Positions 28,653 through 39,132 of a DNA stretch of 64,000 bases are shown in pieces. Made by a program: the position numbers and the translations under genes. The notes under the pieces are model-generated. The model worked only from the letters and a program-made list of their open reading frames with translations, did no database searches and was not told the origin of the DNA. The DNA comes from Hyphomicrobium sp. (GTDB lineage: Bacteria > Pseudomonadota > Alphaproteobacteria > Rhizobiales > Hyphomicrobiaceae). The stretch's first letter is position 1. Each line of letters starts with the position of its first letter. The DNA lies in the NCBI GenBank assembly GCA_021732485.1, contig JAKFUV010000004.1, positions 87,540-151,539 of the forward strand, in the 5' to 3' direction.

Positions 28653-29534
28653 ATGCCGCACACCGACCAAACGTCCGAGACAGGCGACACGCCGTCGATT
28701 GCCGCACTGCTCGAACGAATTGCCAGCGCGCTCGAGCGCCTCAGTCCGAACGCTGATCGCAGCGTTGACTTCACCTCGGCGGAGGCTTTCGTCTGGCACG
28801 GTGATGGCGCCTTTTTCCAGCCGGTGGCTCACGTCAATCGCATTCCGCTCGAAATGCTCAAAGGCATCGACCGAACGGCGGCAACGCTGCTCGACAATAC
28901 GCGCCGGTTCGCGTCCGGGCTTGCCGCCAACAACGCCTTGCTGTGGGGCGCTCGCGGCATGGGCAAATCGAGTTTGGTGAAAGCCGCCCACGCCGAGGCG
29001 GCGCGGACAGCGCCATCATTGAAGCTCATCGAAATTCACCGCGAAGATATCGCGACCCTGCCAGCATGCCTCGCTCAACTGCGGACCGCCGCTTTTCGCT
29101 TTCTGGTATTTTGCGACGACCTGTCGTTCGACAAGGACGACACCCACTATAAATCGCTGAAGGCCGTACTTGAAGGCGGCATCGAAGGGCGGCCAGAAAA
29201 CGTGCTGTTTTACGCCACGTCCAACCGGCGGCACTTGATGCCGCGCGAGATGATCGACAACGAGCGCTCTACCGCCATAACGCCGGGAGAAGCGATTGAA
29301 GAAAAAGTCTCGCTATCGGACCGCTTCGGCTTGTGGCTTGGCTTTCATAACGCCAGTCAGGACGACTATCTCGCGATGGTTCGCACTTACGCCGCACACT
29401 ATCAACTCGACGTCGCCGATGGGATTCTTATCCCTGATGCGCTGGAATGGGCCACGACGCGCGGAGCGCGCTCAGGCCGCGTCGCATGGCAATTCATCAA
29501 CGACCTTGCCGGGCGATTAGGTAAAGCGATCTGA
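28653..29534 (+). CDS. DUF815 family ATP-binding protein
   Basis: The 293-residue product belongs to the DUF815 AAA+-like ATPases. Walker A 'LLWGARGMGKSSLVKA' lies about residue 97, Walker B-like 'FLVFCDDLSF' about 160, and the conserved 'VLFYATSNRRHLMPR' and 'EKVSLSDRFGLWL' follow. The function is unknown. It is transcribed away from yajC, and sits between the sec and surE groups as in other Rhizobiales. The ATG 28653 is preferred over an upstream TTG. Confidence 0.88.
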   Translation: MPHTDQTSETGDTPSIAALLERIASALERLSPNADRSVDFTSAEAFVWHGDGAFFQPVAHVNRIPLEMLKGIDRTAATLLDNTRRFASGLAANNALLWGARGMGKSSLVKAAHAEAARTAPSLKLIEIHREDIATLPACLAQLRTAAFRFLVFCDDLSFDKDDTHYKSLKAVLEGGIEGRPENVLFYATSNRRHLMPREMIDNERSTAITPGEAIEEKVSLSDRFGLWLGFHNASQDDYLAMVRTYAAHYQLDVADGILIPDALEWATTRGARSGRVAWQFINDLAGRLGKAI

Positions 29535-29557
29535 GCTTTCTTGATTGGTTTCTCCAT

Positions 29558-29669
29558 ACTGGCGGCCGGCTCGCGGAACTGTTTTTACTTTGCGCGAGCG
29601 ACTCCGCTGGCGCAGAGCCGCATTTTATTTGGCACTGGCGACTCGCGTTCCGCGAGCCGGCCGCCAGTG
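29558..29669. repeat. 22-bp perfect inverted repeat with nested palindromes
   Basis: The arms 29558-29579 and 29648-29669 are exact reverse complements separated by 68 bases. A second imperfect inverted pair (29592-29615 with about 29699-29722, sharing the core GCGACTCCGC) overlaps it, and a short hairpin around 29691-29710 repeats the same GGCTC-CGC words. The whole block is GC-rich, non-coding and lies between two convergent genes. Confidence 0.8.
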
Positions 29670-29723
29670 CGGTGCTCCGGCGCGCGCGGCCGGCTCCGCG
29701 CAAGCGGAGTCGCGCGCGCCCAG

Positions 29724-29753
29724 AAAAAAGACCGGGCCTTGCGGTCCGGTCTT
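29724..29753 (-). terminator. Intrinsic terminator of the LysM/M23 peptidase gene
   Basis: On the minus strand an 11-bp stem (29728-29738 with 29743-29753, one G-T pair) and 4-base loop are followed by six T residues. It lies about 80 bp past the stop of the peptidase gene. Confidence 0.85.
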
Positions 29754-29831
29754 CAAGCTTCCCTCATGCTTCGCGCGCGGCGAACTTTTAAATCAAAACC
29801 CGGTCCAAGTATTGATGTCGGACCGTTGGTT

Positions 29832-31274
29832 TTAAAGCTGCTCCATGTACGGCGTCGGATCGACTGGCTTAGACCCCTGGCGCAACTCGAAGTGCACTTG
29901 CGGCTGATCGACGGTGCCGGTCTTGCCAGCCTTGCCGATCACCTGCCCGCGCTTCACCTTGTCGCCGCGCTTGACCAGAAGCTCGTCGTTATGGGCGTAG
30001 GCAGTCACCCAGCCGTTGTCATGGCGCACAAGAACCAGATTGCCGTAGCCCTTTAATTCACTGCCGGCATAGGCAATGACACCGGACTCGGCGGCGTGAA
30101 CATCGGTGCCGAGCGGTACGGAGAGATTGATGCCGTCATTGTGCGTGCCATCAGGACGGCCGCCGAAACCAGAGATGACTTTGCCGCTGGCCGGCCAGCG
30201 CAGCTTGACGCTGTCGATGGAGGATGACGACGCGGTCGGGGCGGCGACGGCGAGCCTGTCCTGCTTCGGCGCCGTCGCTGCATTCGATGACGCAGCTGCA
30301 GAACTGGCGTCCGTCGCCTTGTCATTCAGCGCGGCGACCTTCTGCTCGCCCAATTGTGCATTGATCGGCTTGGCGTACACCGGTGCCGGATTGATCGACG
30401 CCGGAACTGCCACAGCGTCCGCCGTTGGCTGCTCAGAAATCGCTTCAGCCGCCGCAACCGGTGCAACGCCTGGAACTTTCAGCACCGTTCCCGGGCGAAC
30501 CTTGCGGGCATCCGTGATGCCGTTGACGCGCTGCATCTCGGCGAACGAAACTTTGTTCGAGCGCGCGATCGCATAGATGCTGTCGCCCGGCTTGACGACG
30601 TAGCTGGCGCCGTATTTGGCATCCAATTCAGGCGACGACGCTGGCTGATTAACCGCTGCGGTTTCTATCGGGCGCTGTAACTTTCTCGCCGGCGTGACAG
30701 CAGCGACGTTACTACCACCTGCCGGCAGTGTGAGCTTTTGGCCGGGCTTCAATGCCGGGCTCGTCAGATTGTTCGCCGACATGAGAGCAGCAAGTGAAAC
30801 CTGATGGCGTTTCGACAAGCCGTAAAGCGTATCACCTGCTTGCACTTCAATGGTTTCGCCTCGCCCCGCCGGCTCATAGGCTGTGGGCTGGGGTGGCGAA
30901 GACCCAAACGGGCGAGCGCTCGCAACAGGCGGCGATGATGTCACCGGCTCCGGCAAAGCTGCAACGTCGACGCCGTTGTCGCCCGAGTTGGCGCCGGCGC
31001 CATACGGTCCACGCGGTGTCGCTTGCGCGACCCGGTTGGTGTTGTCCGACAAGCTGCCCGAATGCACCGGCTCGGATGGCACGGGGGGGCTCTCGGCGCC
31101 TGGTGGATCATTGAGATTGAACGATGTGCTGTCGAAGCGGGTCACATCCGCGCTGCATCCGGCAGCCAGCAAAGTGACGACAAGGGCCGCATAACGCGCA
31201 GGTCGAAGGCTGTCGACGCCGCGCCAGGGCCTGGCAGGAAAACTCATCATGGTACGCACCTCTACTCGCACCAT
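29832..31274 (-). CDS. LysM/M23 (LytM-type) peptidase lipoprotein, NlpD-like
   Basis: The 480-residue product has a signal with lipobox LAAGC, two LysM domains ('VQAGDTLYGLSKRHQVSLAA' and 'VKPGDSIYAIARSNKVSFAE') and a C-terminal M23 domain ('SGVIAYAGSELKGYGNLVLV', 'KRGQVIGKAGKTG', 'HFELRQGSKPVDP'). Such proteins bind or cut peptidoglycan, or activate amidases, at cell separation. The motif HxxG-type zinc residues appear as H in 'DGTHNDGINL' and H in 'VHFELR'. AAGGAAGG sits 7 bases before the start. A CtrA-type box lies just upstream. Confidence 0.9.
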   Translation of the reverse strand: MVRVEVRTMMSFPARPWRGVDSLRPARYAALVVTLLAAGCSADVTRFDSTSFNLNDPPGAESPPVPSEPVHSGSLSDNTNRVAQATPRGPYGAGANSGDNGVDVAALPEPVTSSPPVASARPFGSSPPQPTAYEPAGRGETIEVQAGDTLYGLSKRHQVSLAALMSANNLTSPALKPGQKLTLPAGGSNVAAVTPARKLQRPIETAAVNQPASSPELDAKYGASYVVKPGDSIYAIARSNKVSFAEMQRVNGITDARKVRPGTVLKVPGVAPVAAAEAISEQPTADAVAVPASINPAPVYAKPINAQLGEQKVAALNDKATDASSAAASSNAATAPKQDRLAVAAPTASSSSIDSVKLRWPASGKVISGFGGRPDGTHNDGINLSVPLGTDVHAAESGVIAYAGSELKGYGNLVLVRHDNGWVTAYAHNDELLVKRGDKVKRGQVIGKAGKTGTVDQPQVHFELRQGSKPVDPTPYMEQL

Positions 31275-31292
31275 CCATTAACCTTCCTTCGG

Positions 31293-31307
31293 TTAATGCC
31301 GGGTTAA
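31293..31307. promoter_or_regulatory. CtrA-type box TTAA-N7-TTAA upstream of the M23 peptidase gene
   Basis: TTAA (31293-31296), seven bases, TTAA (31304-31307) fits the full CtrA consensus exactly. It lies 19-33 bases upstream of the start codon of the minus-strand peptidase gene. A third TTAA is at 31278-31281. CtrA control of cell-cycle genes is known in alphaproteobacteria; its use here is inferred. Confidence 0.55.
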
Positions 31308-31532
31308 CACCCGAAGCTGTGCGACTTCCGTCCCGCGTGCGCGTGATGTCGCCCGGTGAAGAGTGCGGCGCGAACGCGGCACGTGCGCGTCAGGCCATCA
31401 CCACCAACGATCCGGACGGACCAAGGCATGTTGCCTGCGTACACAGCGATTGCGCTTAATTCGCGGAGGGATTTCGTCAAACCGGCGACTTTATGGGACC
31501 CGCCGATGCCACTGCGGCTGACGGAAACTGCG

Positions 31533-32303
31533 TTAGCGCGCGACGAGTTGTTCGAGCGCGGCGAAGGCGTCGCGATCGGTCAAATTGAGCGATAGAGGTG
31601 TTACCGAAATTTTTCCATCCGCCATCGCTGAGAGATCGGTTCCTTCGACAAGTGTCGAACGGCGGCGCTCAAATCCGAACCAGAAATAGGGAGTTCCCCA
31701 GGGATCGGAACGGCTGTCAATGTTCAGCAGGTTTTGATCGCGCACGCCCTGTCGCGTCACCGTAATGCCCGAAATTTTTTCCGGCGACACATCCGGAAAG
31801 TTGACGTTGATCAGCGTACCGGGCCGCCAGGGCGCTTCGATCAGCATGCGGATCAGCGACGGGGCGTGGGCGAGCGCCGTCTCCCAAAACGCCGTGCGTT
31901 TGCCATCTTCTTCAAAGCCCATCATCAGCGATAGCGCGATGGAGCGGACACCAAGCAGCGTGCCCTCCATGGCCGCCGCGACCGTGCCCGAGTACGTGAT
32001 GTCTTCGGCCAAATTCGACCCATGATTGACGCCGGATAAAATCAAATCCGGCGGCTGATCCTTGAGCAGATGGCGAACCGCCATGATCACGCAATCGGTC
32101 GGCGTGCCGGCAACAGCATAGGTGCGCTCGTCGATGGCGCGCAGGCGCAACGGCGAATGCAGTGTCATCGAATGCGACGTGCCGGATTGATTGGTCTCCG
32201 GCGCGACCGTCCACACATCTGGCGACAAACCGAGCGCGATGGCCTTGAGAATTTCAAGCCCCTTGGCGTTGATGCCGTCGTCGTTCGTAATCAAAATGCG
32301 CAT
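31533..32303 (-). CDS. surE: 5'/3'-nucleotidase SurE
   Basis: SurE is a metal-dependent phosphatase of nucleoside monophosphates. The 256-residue product opens with 'MRILITNDDGINAKGLE' (metal-binding Asp pair) and has 'LSGVNHGSNLAEDITYSGTVAAA', the family's second metal-binding block. AAGGA precedes the ATG. It follows serS by 57 bp on the same strand. Confidence 0.96.
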   Translation of the reverse strand: MRILITNDDGINAKGLEILKAIALGLSPDVWTVAPETNQSGTSHSMTLHSPLRLRAIDERTYAVAGTPTDCVIMAVRHLLKDQPPDLILSGVNHGSNLAEDITYSGTVAAAMEGTLLGVRSIALSLMMGFEEDGKRTAFWETALAHAPSLIRMLIEAPWRPGTLINVNFPDVSPEKISGITVTRQGVRDQNLLNIDSRSDPWGTPYFWFGFERRRSTLVEGTDLSAMADGKISVTPLSLNLTDRDAFAALEQLVAR

Positions 32304-32360
32304 TGAGTTCCTTGTCGCCGTCGGCTGGCACAGGCGATCATGTTCGCCGCTGCGTCAGGC

Positions 32361-33851
<1,491 letters not shown>

Positions 33852-34007
33852 TCATGTCATAAGTCGATTGACTGAGGCCGTGGTATACGATGCGACTTGA
33901 GCGGTCCAGCGGCGCCGAAGCGCCGTCTGGAGCTTCCGTCTGAACGTGTGAGAGGACGGGGGGCGACGTCAAAAGTTACGTCAGCCGCCACCCCATCAAC
34001 CCGCGCA

Positions 34008-34157
34008 TTAGCGGCAATCCCACGAGCCGTGCGGCGTCAGCGAACCGGTCATGCACGAGACACTCGAACCATTGGTTTCAGCAGAAGCGGTGCTGATTGA
34101 CTGGGCGCCGGCAAACAAAGCGGCGGCAACGGCGAAAGCTTTTACAAAGTTAGTCAT
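34008..34157 (-). CDS. Small secreted peptide (49 residues)
   Basis: The product is 'MTNFVKAFAVAAALFAGA' followed by 'QSISTASA', a good signal peptide, then a mature region of about 23 residues with two cysteines and ending 'GSWDCR'. AGGAG stands 9 bases before the ATG at 34157, which supports it as a real gene despite its size. It lies alone between serS and tatC. The function is unknown; a two-cysteine loop would allow one disulfide. Confidence 0.6.
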   Translation of the reverse strand: MTNFVKAFAVAAALFAGAQSISTASAETNGSSVSCMTGSLTPHGSWDCR

Positions 34158-34345
34158 TGGATAGGTCTCCTGGTCTGGGTTAAGTTTCACTTGGCTGAAC
34201 CAGCGGCTCAGTCGAGCAGCACGTTCATGCAAAGGTAGACGCAGGGCAGACGCCTGACGTTACTCAATAAATCAGCCTCACATAAACGTGTTCGATGTAA
34301 CGATGGTCGCCGATCACGCGCGTTAACACATTGGCAGTGACGCGG

Positions 34346-35155
34346 TCAGCCCGACGCGCCCGGCGTCGTCTTCTCGACGTAGCGAACCGCAAAGATCGAC
34401 GCTTCGTAAAGCAGCACGGTTGGTAGGGCCATGATCACCATGCTGAGCGCATCAGGTGGCGTCAGCACGGCCGCCATGGCGAAAATACCAACGATGGCGT
34501 AGCGCCGTGACGACACCAGCCCGGCTGCGGTAATCATGCCGGATCGGGCCAGCAGCGTCAGCACAACCGGCATCTGGAACACGATGCCGAAACCGAAAAT
34601 CAGCGTCATGATCAGCGACAGGTATTCCGAAACTTTCGGCAGCAATTCGATCGTCGGCACGCCAGCCTCACCGGACGATTGCGTCAGCCCGATCGAAAAC
34701 TTGATCAGCACCGGCATGGCAATGAAATAAACCACCGCCGCGCCGATGACGAACAACACAGGCGTCGCGACGAGATAGGGAAGAAAAGCGCGGCGCTCGT
34801 TCTTATACAGTCCCGGCGCGACGAACTTATAAATCTGTGTCGCGACCACCGGAAACGACAAGAACGCCGCCCCGAACATGGCGAGCTTCACGTGCGTCAT
34901 GATCTGTTCGAGGAAGTGCGTCGCAATCAGTCGAACGTGATCGTTGCCCGACGCCCACATGTAGGGCCAAACCAGAACGTTGTAGATGTGGCGCGCGACG
35001 GCGAAGCACAAAAAGAACATGATGACGAAGGCGCCGACGGCCCACATCAGGCGTGATCGCAATTCGATCAAATGATCGAGCAGGGGTGCCTTGCTGGCTT
35101 CGATATCGTCGTGGCCATCGCGCGCGGCGTCCGACATCGGCGACACATCCTGCAT
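34346..35155 (-). CDS. tatC: Sec-independent protein translocase TatC
   Basis: The 269-residue inner-membrane protein with six helices reads signal peptides of folded proteins with twin arginines. TatC hallmarks are 'LLDHLIELRSRLMWAV' near the N-terminus and 'FGIVFQMPVVLTLLARSG' in the middle. It is 3 bp downstream of tatB. Confidence 0.96.
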   Translation of the reverse strand: MQDVSPMSDAARDGHDDIEASKAPLLDHLIELRSRLMWAVGAFVIMFFLCFAVARHIYNVLVWPYMWASGNDHVRLIATHFLEQIMTHVKLAMFGAAFLSFPVVATQIYKFVAPGLYKNERRAFLPYLVATPVLFVIGAAVVYFIAMPVLIKFSIGLTQSSGEAGVPTIELLPKVSEYLSLIMTLIFGFGIVFQMPVVLTLLARSGMITAAGLVSSRRYAIVGIFAMAAVLTPPDALSMVIMALPTVLLYEASIFAVRYVEKTTPGASG

Positions 35156-35158
35156 CGC

Positions 35159-35530
35159 TTACGATCCCATGCGCGGCGGGGCCGGCATCGGTGGCATCGC
35201 CAGTTGCGGTTCAGCTTCGGGTTTCAGCGACGCCGGAACTGAAGCGGGCTGCGACGGCGGTGGCGTTGCCGCGTCGCTCAACGCATGCTTGGCGCCCATC
35301 ACCTCGGCATTCACGCGGGCCTGCATGGCGGCCATTTCCTCGCGCATCGTATCGAGTTCGGCTTCGCGCATCGCGGCGTCGAACTGAGCCTTGAAGTCAT
35401 TGGCGTGGCGACGCATCATCCCGGCATATTTGCCGAGTGTGCGCAAAAAAACCGGCAGCTCTTTTGGGCCGACGAAAATCAGCGTGACGATCCCAAGGAT
35501 CAGAAGCTCACTCCAACTGATTTCGAACAT
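35159..35530 (-). CDS. tatB: Sec-independent protein translocase TatB
   Basis: The 123-residue protein begins with the TatB signature 'MFEISWSELLILGIVTLIFVG' region and 'GPKELPVFLRTLGKYAG', followed by an amphipathic helix and a Pro/Ala-rich tail. TatB works with TatC in recognising substrate. It lies between tatA and tatC. Confidence 0.94.
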   Translation of the reverse strand: MFEISWSELLILGIVTLIFVGPKELPVFLRTLGKYAGMMRRHANDFKAQFDAAMREAELDTMREEMAAMQARVNAEVMGAKHALSDAATPPPSQPASVPASLKPEAEPQLAMPPMPAPPRMGS

Positions 35531-35625
35531 GAGGTGTCCGTGATTGGCCGCCCAATCGGCGGGCCGTCAGTACCAGCTGCGCGGCTTTAGCGCCATGCGC
35601 CACCGTCTGCAGTCACGCAGTCGTC

Positions 35626-35841
35626 TCAGCCGGTTTTCGTGCGGTCTGTCCGTGACGTGTCGTTGTCGATGGTCGGCGGGTTGACGGATTTCGCCACGTC
35701 AACGTCGTCGTCGGCCATGCCCTTCTTGAAACTCTTGATGCCTTTGGCGACATCGCCCATCAATTCGGAAATCTTACCGCGCCCGAAGAGCAGTAAGGCG
35801 ACGATCAAAAGCAGTAGGATATGTTGCGCGCTCAGCCCCAT
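35626..35841 (-). CDS. tatA: Sec-independent protein translocase TatA
   Basis: The 71-residue protein has one membrane helix ('[17 protein letters not shown]') and an amphipathic helix '[17 protein letters not shown]'. TatA forms the pore-like oligomer. It leads the tatABC group, 95 bp before tatB. Confidence 0.95.
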   Translation of the reverse strand: MGLSAQHILLLLIVALLLFGRGKISELMGDVAKGIKSFKKGMADDDVDVAKSVNPPTIDNDTSRTDRTKTG

Positions 35842-36040
35842 AGGGTCCTCGATGCATTCGTGCTTGGGTCAAAATTCGCAGCGCTCGCTGCTGCGGAGTA
35901 TGTAGGCGCTCAGCGGCCAAAGCGCCAGTCCTTCGCCGCATTTGCGGCATCCCTGACGGTCCAAACCGCCGTCTTAGTGCTGTTTGAGCGCCGAAATCCG
36001 GCCTTAACGCGGCATCACGTTGGGCATGTCGCGATTGGCC

Positions 36041-37201
36041 TCAGCCGTCGTCCCTTGCATGAACGTCCAAGCTAGCGGGCGCATCGAGCGGAAATACCAG
36101 GACACTGGCCCGATCAATGCTGACGCTAACTTCACTGCCGCGCCGCAGCCCATCGCGCCCCGCACTCCGCACCCTCAGCGGCTGATCGAAGCCTTCGACG
36201 GCGACATCGAGCCGTGTCACATCGCCGAGGAACTTCAAATCGAGCACGCGGCCCATCATCTGTCCCCCAGAGGCGGACATCGACTTCGATGCCCCATTGG
36301 CCATGGGCGTTAGCGTCACCGCACGTTCGCGCACGCACAGAACGGCGGCGGCGCCCTCGGCCAGTCCGGGAGCTGCGAATGCACCGGCTGCGGTGTCGAT
36401 GCGTCCGCCTGCAACGCGCGCGGGGATTTCGTTGATCTCTGAAAATAGCCGCGCCACAAACAGCGACGCCGGATCACGAAACAGATCCAACGTCGTGCCG
36501 ACCTGGACGATGCGCCCTGCGCGAAGCACCGCTATGCGATCGCTAAGCCGCATGGCTTCTTCGGGGTGGTGGGTGACAATGACCGACGTCGCCCGCGTCT
36601 CACGAAGCAGCGATAGCGTTTCCTCCTGCATTGTATCGCGCAATTGCACATCGAGACCGGAAAACGGTTCATCCATCAACATGACCGCCGGGCGTGGAAC
36701 GATGGCTCGCGCCAGTGCAACGCGCTGCTGCTGTCCACCCGACAGCGTCGACGGATAGGCGTCGACAAATGCCGCTAGCCCGACGCGGTCCAGGATCGCG
36801 CGCGCGGCTGTATTGCGATCGGCTGACGGCAGCGATTTCAAGCCGAACGCCACGTTCTCAATGACCGTCAAATGCGGGAACAGCGCGAAATCTTGAAACA
36901 TCAGTCCGACGCTGCGATTTTCCGGCGGCTCAAACCGGTTCGGCCCGGCGACTTCCCGATCGTTGATGAGGACTACGCCGGATGTCGGCCGCTCGATACC
37001 GGAGATCACGCGCAGCAGTGTGGTCTTGCCGCACCCGGATGGCCCAAGCAGGCAGACGATTTCGCCGGGCGCGACAGCGAGGTCGACGCAATCGAGCGCG
37101 GCCGCTTCGCCGTAACGCCGCGTGACATTTTCGAGCTTGAGGCTGGCTGCAAATGTCGCCGCAGCGCGTCCGCGTGGTGCGATCGCGGACGACATCGGCA
37201 T
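36041..37201 (-). CDS. Orphan ABC transporter ATP-binding protein
   Basis: The 386-residue product has Walker A 'GPSGCGKTTLLRV', Q-loop 'MFQDFALFPHLTV', signature 'LSGGQQQRVALARA', Walker B 'VMLMDEPFSGLD' and the switch His in 'VIVTHHPEEAMRL'. The C-terminal third resembles a TOBE-type regulatory domain. Overall it looks like importer ATPases for iron, polyamine or sulfate (FbpC/PotA type). No permease or binding protein is adjacent, so the substrate is unknown. ATG 37201 has AAGGA upstream. Confidence 0.85.
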   Translation of the reverse strand: MPMSSAIAPRGRAAATFAASLKLENVTRRYGEAAALDCVDLAVAPGEIVCLLGPSGCGKTTLLRVISGIERPTSGVVLINDREVAGPNRFEPPENRSVGLMFQDFALFPHLTVIENVAFGLKSLPSADRNTAARAILDRVGLAAFVDAYPSTLSGGQQQRVALARAIVPRPAVMLMDEPFSGLDVQLRDTMQEETLSLLRETRATSVIVTHHPEEAMRLSDRIAVLRAGRIVQVGTTLDLFRDPASLFVARLFSEINEIPARVAGGRIDTAAGAFAAPGLAEGAAAVLCVRERAVTLTPMANGASKSMSASGGQMMGRVLDLKFLGDVTRLDVAVEGFDQPLRVRSAGRDGLRRGSEVSVSIDRASVLVFPLDAPASLDVHARDDG

Positions 37202-37256
37202 ACGATCCTTGAAAATCACACGGCCATCCGATCAACCGGCGCCGCGACTGGAGGGC

Positions 37257-38174
37257 TTAATCCGAGTTCGGCGCTTGTGGAATGTTTCCGTCCGGATTAG
37301 CCGCCTGACCCTCATCGCGCAAGATATCATCGCCTTCACCCCTGCCTTCCAAGTGCAAGGCGTCCTCCAAGGGCAAGCTGTCCTGGACGAGAGCTGCATC
37401 GCTGCCATCGTCGCCTTCATCTGTCAGCGGCAATTCGTCGGGCATTAACGCGGCAACATCTGTCGGCTCGGGAATGGTAAATCCGGGGGGAAGGTTGCTA
37501 TCAAGCAAACCTGCGGCCTTGAGATCCGACAGCCCTGGCAAATCGCGAATGGCGTCAAGCCCGAAATGCGCCAGAAATTGCTCGGTCGTGCCGAATGTCA
37601 GCGGCCGGCCGGGCGCCCGGCGGCGTCCCCGCGGCCGGATCCACGTCGTCTCCATCAGCACGTCCAGCGTGCCAGGCGAGGTCGATACGCCGCGAATGTC
37701 TTCGATTTCTGCCCGCGTCACCGGCTGGTGATAGGCGATGATTGCCAGCGTTTCGAGGGCGGCCTTGGAGAGCTTGCGCTCTTCCTTCTGCTGTCGCTCG
37801 AGCAGATACGACAAATCCTCCGACGTGCGGAACTGCCATTTGCCGGCGACTTTAACCAGTGACACGCCTCGGTCGCGATAGTCATTTTGCAACTCTGACA
37901 GGAGGGCTTCGACATCGTCGCCCGGTTCGAGATGACGCGCGAGGGCCTTCGCGTCGAGCGGTTCGGACGCGGCAAACAGCATCGCCTCGATGCGGCGGGT
38001 CTTTTCGCGGCGCGCGCGAAGCGCGAACTGATCGACGATGATCTCCGGATCGCCGTACGACGGCGCGGCCACGGCCTCGCGATCACCGTCGGCGGTATAA
38101 CCGGGTGCGCTCGCGTCACTGTCGCGTGAATTGTCCGATACCAATGTCAATCTCGGCGGAACCATTGAGCTCAA
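37257..38174 (-). CDS. scpB: Segregation and condensation protein ScpB
   Basis: ScpB is the winged-helix partner of ScpA in the Smc condensin complex. The 305-residue product has the family block 'KWQFRTSEDLSYLL' and 'LSKAALETLAIIAYHQPVTRAEIEDIRGV'. Both ends are extended with acidic, low-complexity sequence (about 40 residues before, 70 after), usual in alphaproteobacteria. It follows scpA by about 30 bp. Confidence 0.93.
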   Translation of the reverse strand: MSSMVPPRLTLVSDNSRDSDASAPGYTADGDREAVAAPSYGDPEIIVDQFALRARREKTRRIEAMLFAASEPLDAKALARHLEPGDDVEALLSELQNDYRDRGVSLVKVAGKWQFRTSEDLSYLLERQQKEERKLSKAALETLAIIAYHQPVTRAEIEDIRGVSTSPGTLDVLMETTWIRPRGRRRAPGRPLTFGTTEQFLAHFGLDAIRDLPGLSDLKAAGLLDSNLPPGFTIPEPTDVAALMPDELPLTDEGDDGSDAALVQDSLPLEDALHLEGRGEGDDILRDEGQAANPDGNIPQAPNSD

Positions 38175-38205
38175 TACCCCCCATTAAGCGATAGAAAGTG
38201 GCAAC

Positions 38206-39105
38206 TCAACCGACCCGCTCCCATGCCGCACCCGGTTTAATCCAGCGCATGTAAATCGGCGCAAACGGCTCATCCTGGCGCAATTCGACCAAGCCTTCGC
38301 GTGCCATTTCCAGTGTTGCGCCAAACGAACTGGCGAGCACGGTGCGCTGTTCTTCGCCCTTCGGTAGATATTGCTCGATGAAGAGATCGAGCTGCGTCCA
38401 GTTTCCGGCGCCGGCACCAATAAGCTTTTCAAGCCGCGTTCGCGCATCCTTGATCGACCACACCCGCCGCGCCTTGACGACATGCACGACTTTGATCGTG
38501 CGCCGGCGCTGATCGGCGTAGGCCTTCAGAAGATCGTAGATCTCAGCGGTGTACGTCGTGTCGCGAGTGGTTTTGACAACTTCGGGAGCGCCACGCGCGA
38601 ACACGTCCCGGCCGAGCCGCTTTCGAGTGAGCAACTGCGCCGCCGCGTTGCGCATCGAATCCAGCCGCATGAGGCGAAAAGCTAGACGCTGCGCCAATTC
38701 CTCCGCCGTCGACGTATCCGGCGCATCCTTTTCACGCGGCAGCAGCAGCCGCGATTTCAGATAGGCCAGCCACGCCGCCATCACCAGATAGTCGGCGGCC
38801 ACCTCAAGCTTGAGTTTTTGCACTTCGCCGATAAACGCCAGATATTGTTCGACGAGCGCAAGGATCGAAATCTTGGCAATATCGACTTTCTGCGTGCGCG
38901 CCAACGCCAGCAGCAGGTCGAGCGGCCCTTCAAAGCCCTCGATGCCGACGACGAATGCATCGCCGCGCGCGGGAGCATCCTCACGGCTCGGCGCCTCCCA
39001 ATGATGAGGGTCCGACTCGGACGATGGACGCGAATGCTGGGTTGGATCGCTGATCATAGACCTAATGATATCAGTCGTTGAAGGCGTGGCACCGAACGCT
39101 GTCAT
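38206..39105 (-). CDS. scpA: Segregation and condensation protein ScpA
   Basis: ScpA is the kleisin of the Smc complex. The 299-residue product has the family start 'FEGPLDLLLALARTQKVDI' near residue 60 and the helical C-terminal winged helix. The N-terminal 50 residues are low complexity; ATG 39057 is an alternative start giving 283 residues. It lies between nagZ and scpB on the same strand. Confidence 0.92.
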   Translation of the reverse strand: MTAFGATPSTTDIIRSMISDPTQHSRPSSESDPHHWEAPSREDAPARGDAFVVGIEGFEGPLDLLLALARTQKVDIAKISILALVEQYLAFIGEVQKLKLEVAADYLVMAAWLAYLKSRLLLPREKDAPDTSTAEELAQRLAFRLMRLDSMRNAAAQLLTRKRLGRDVFARGAPEVVKTTRDTTYTAEIYDLLKAYADQRRRTIKVVHVVKARRVWSIKDARTRLEKLIGAGAGNWTQLDLFIEQYLPKGEEQRTVLASSFGATLEMAREGLVELRQDEPFAPIYMRWIKPGAAWERVG

Positions 39106-39132
39106 TGCGCCGATGGCATAGCCTACACTGAT

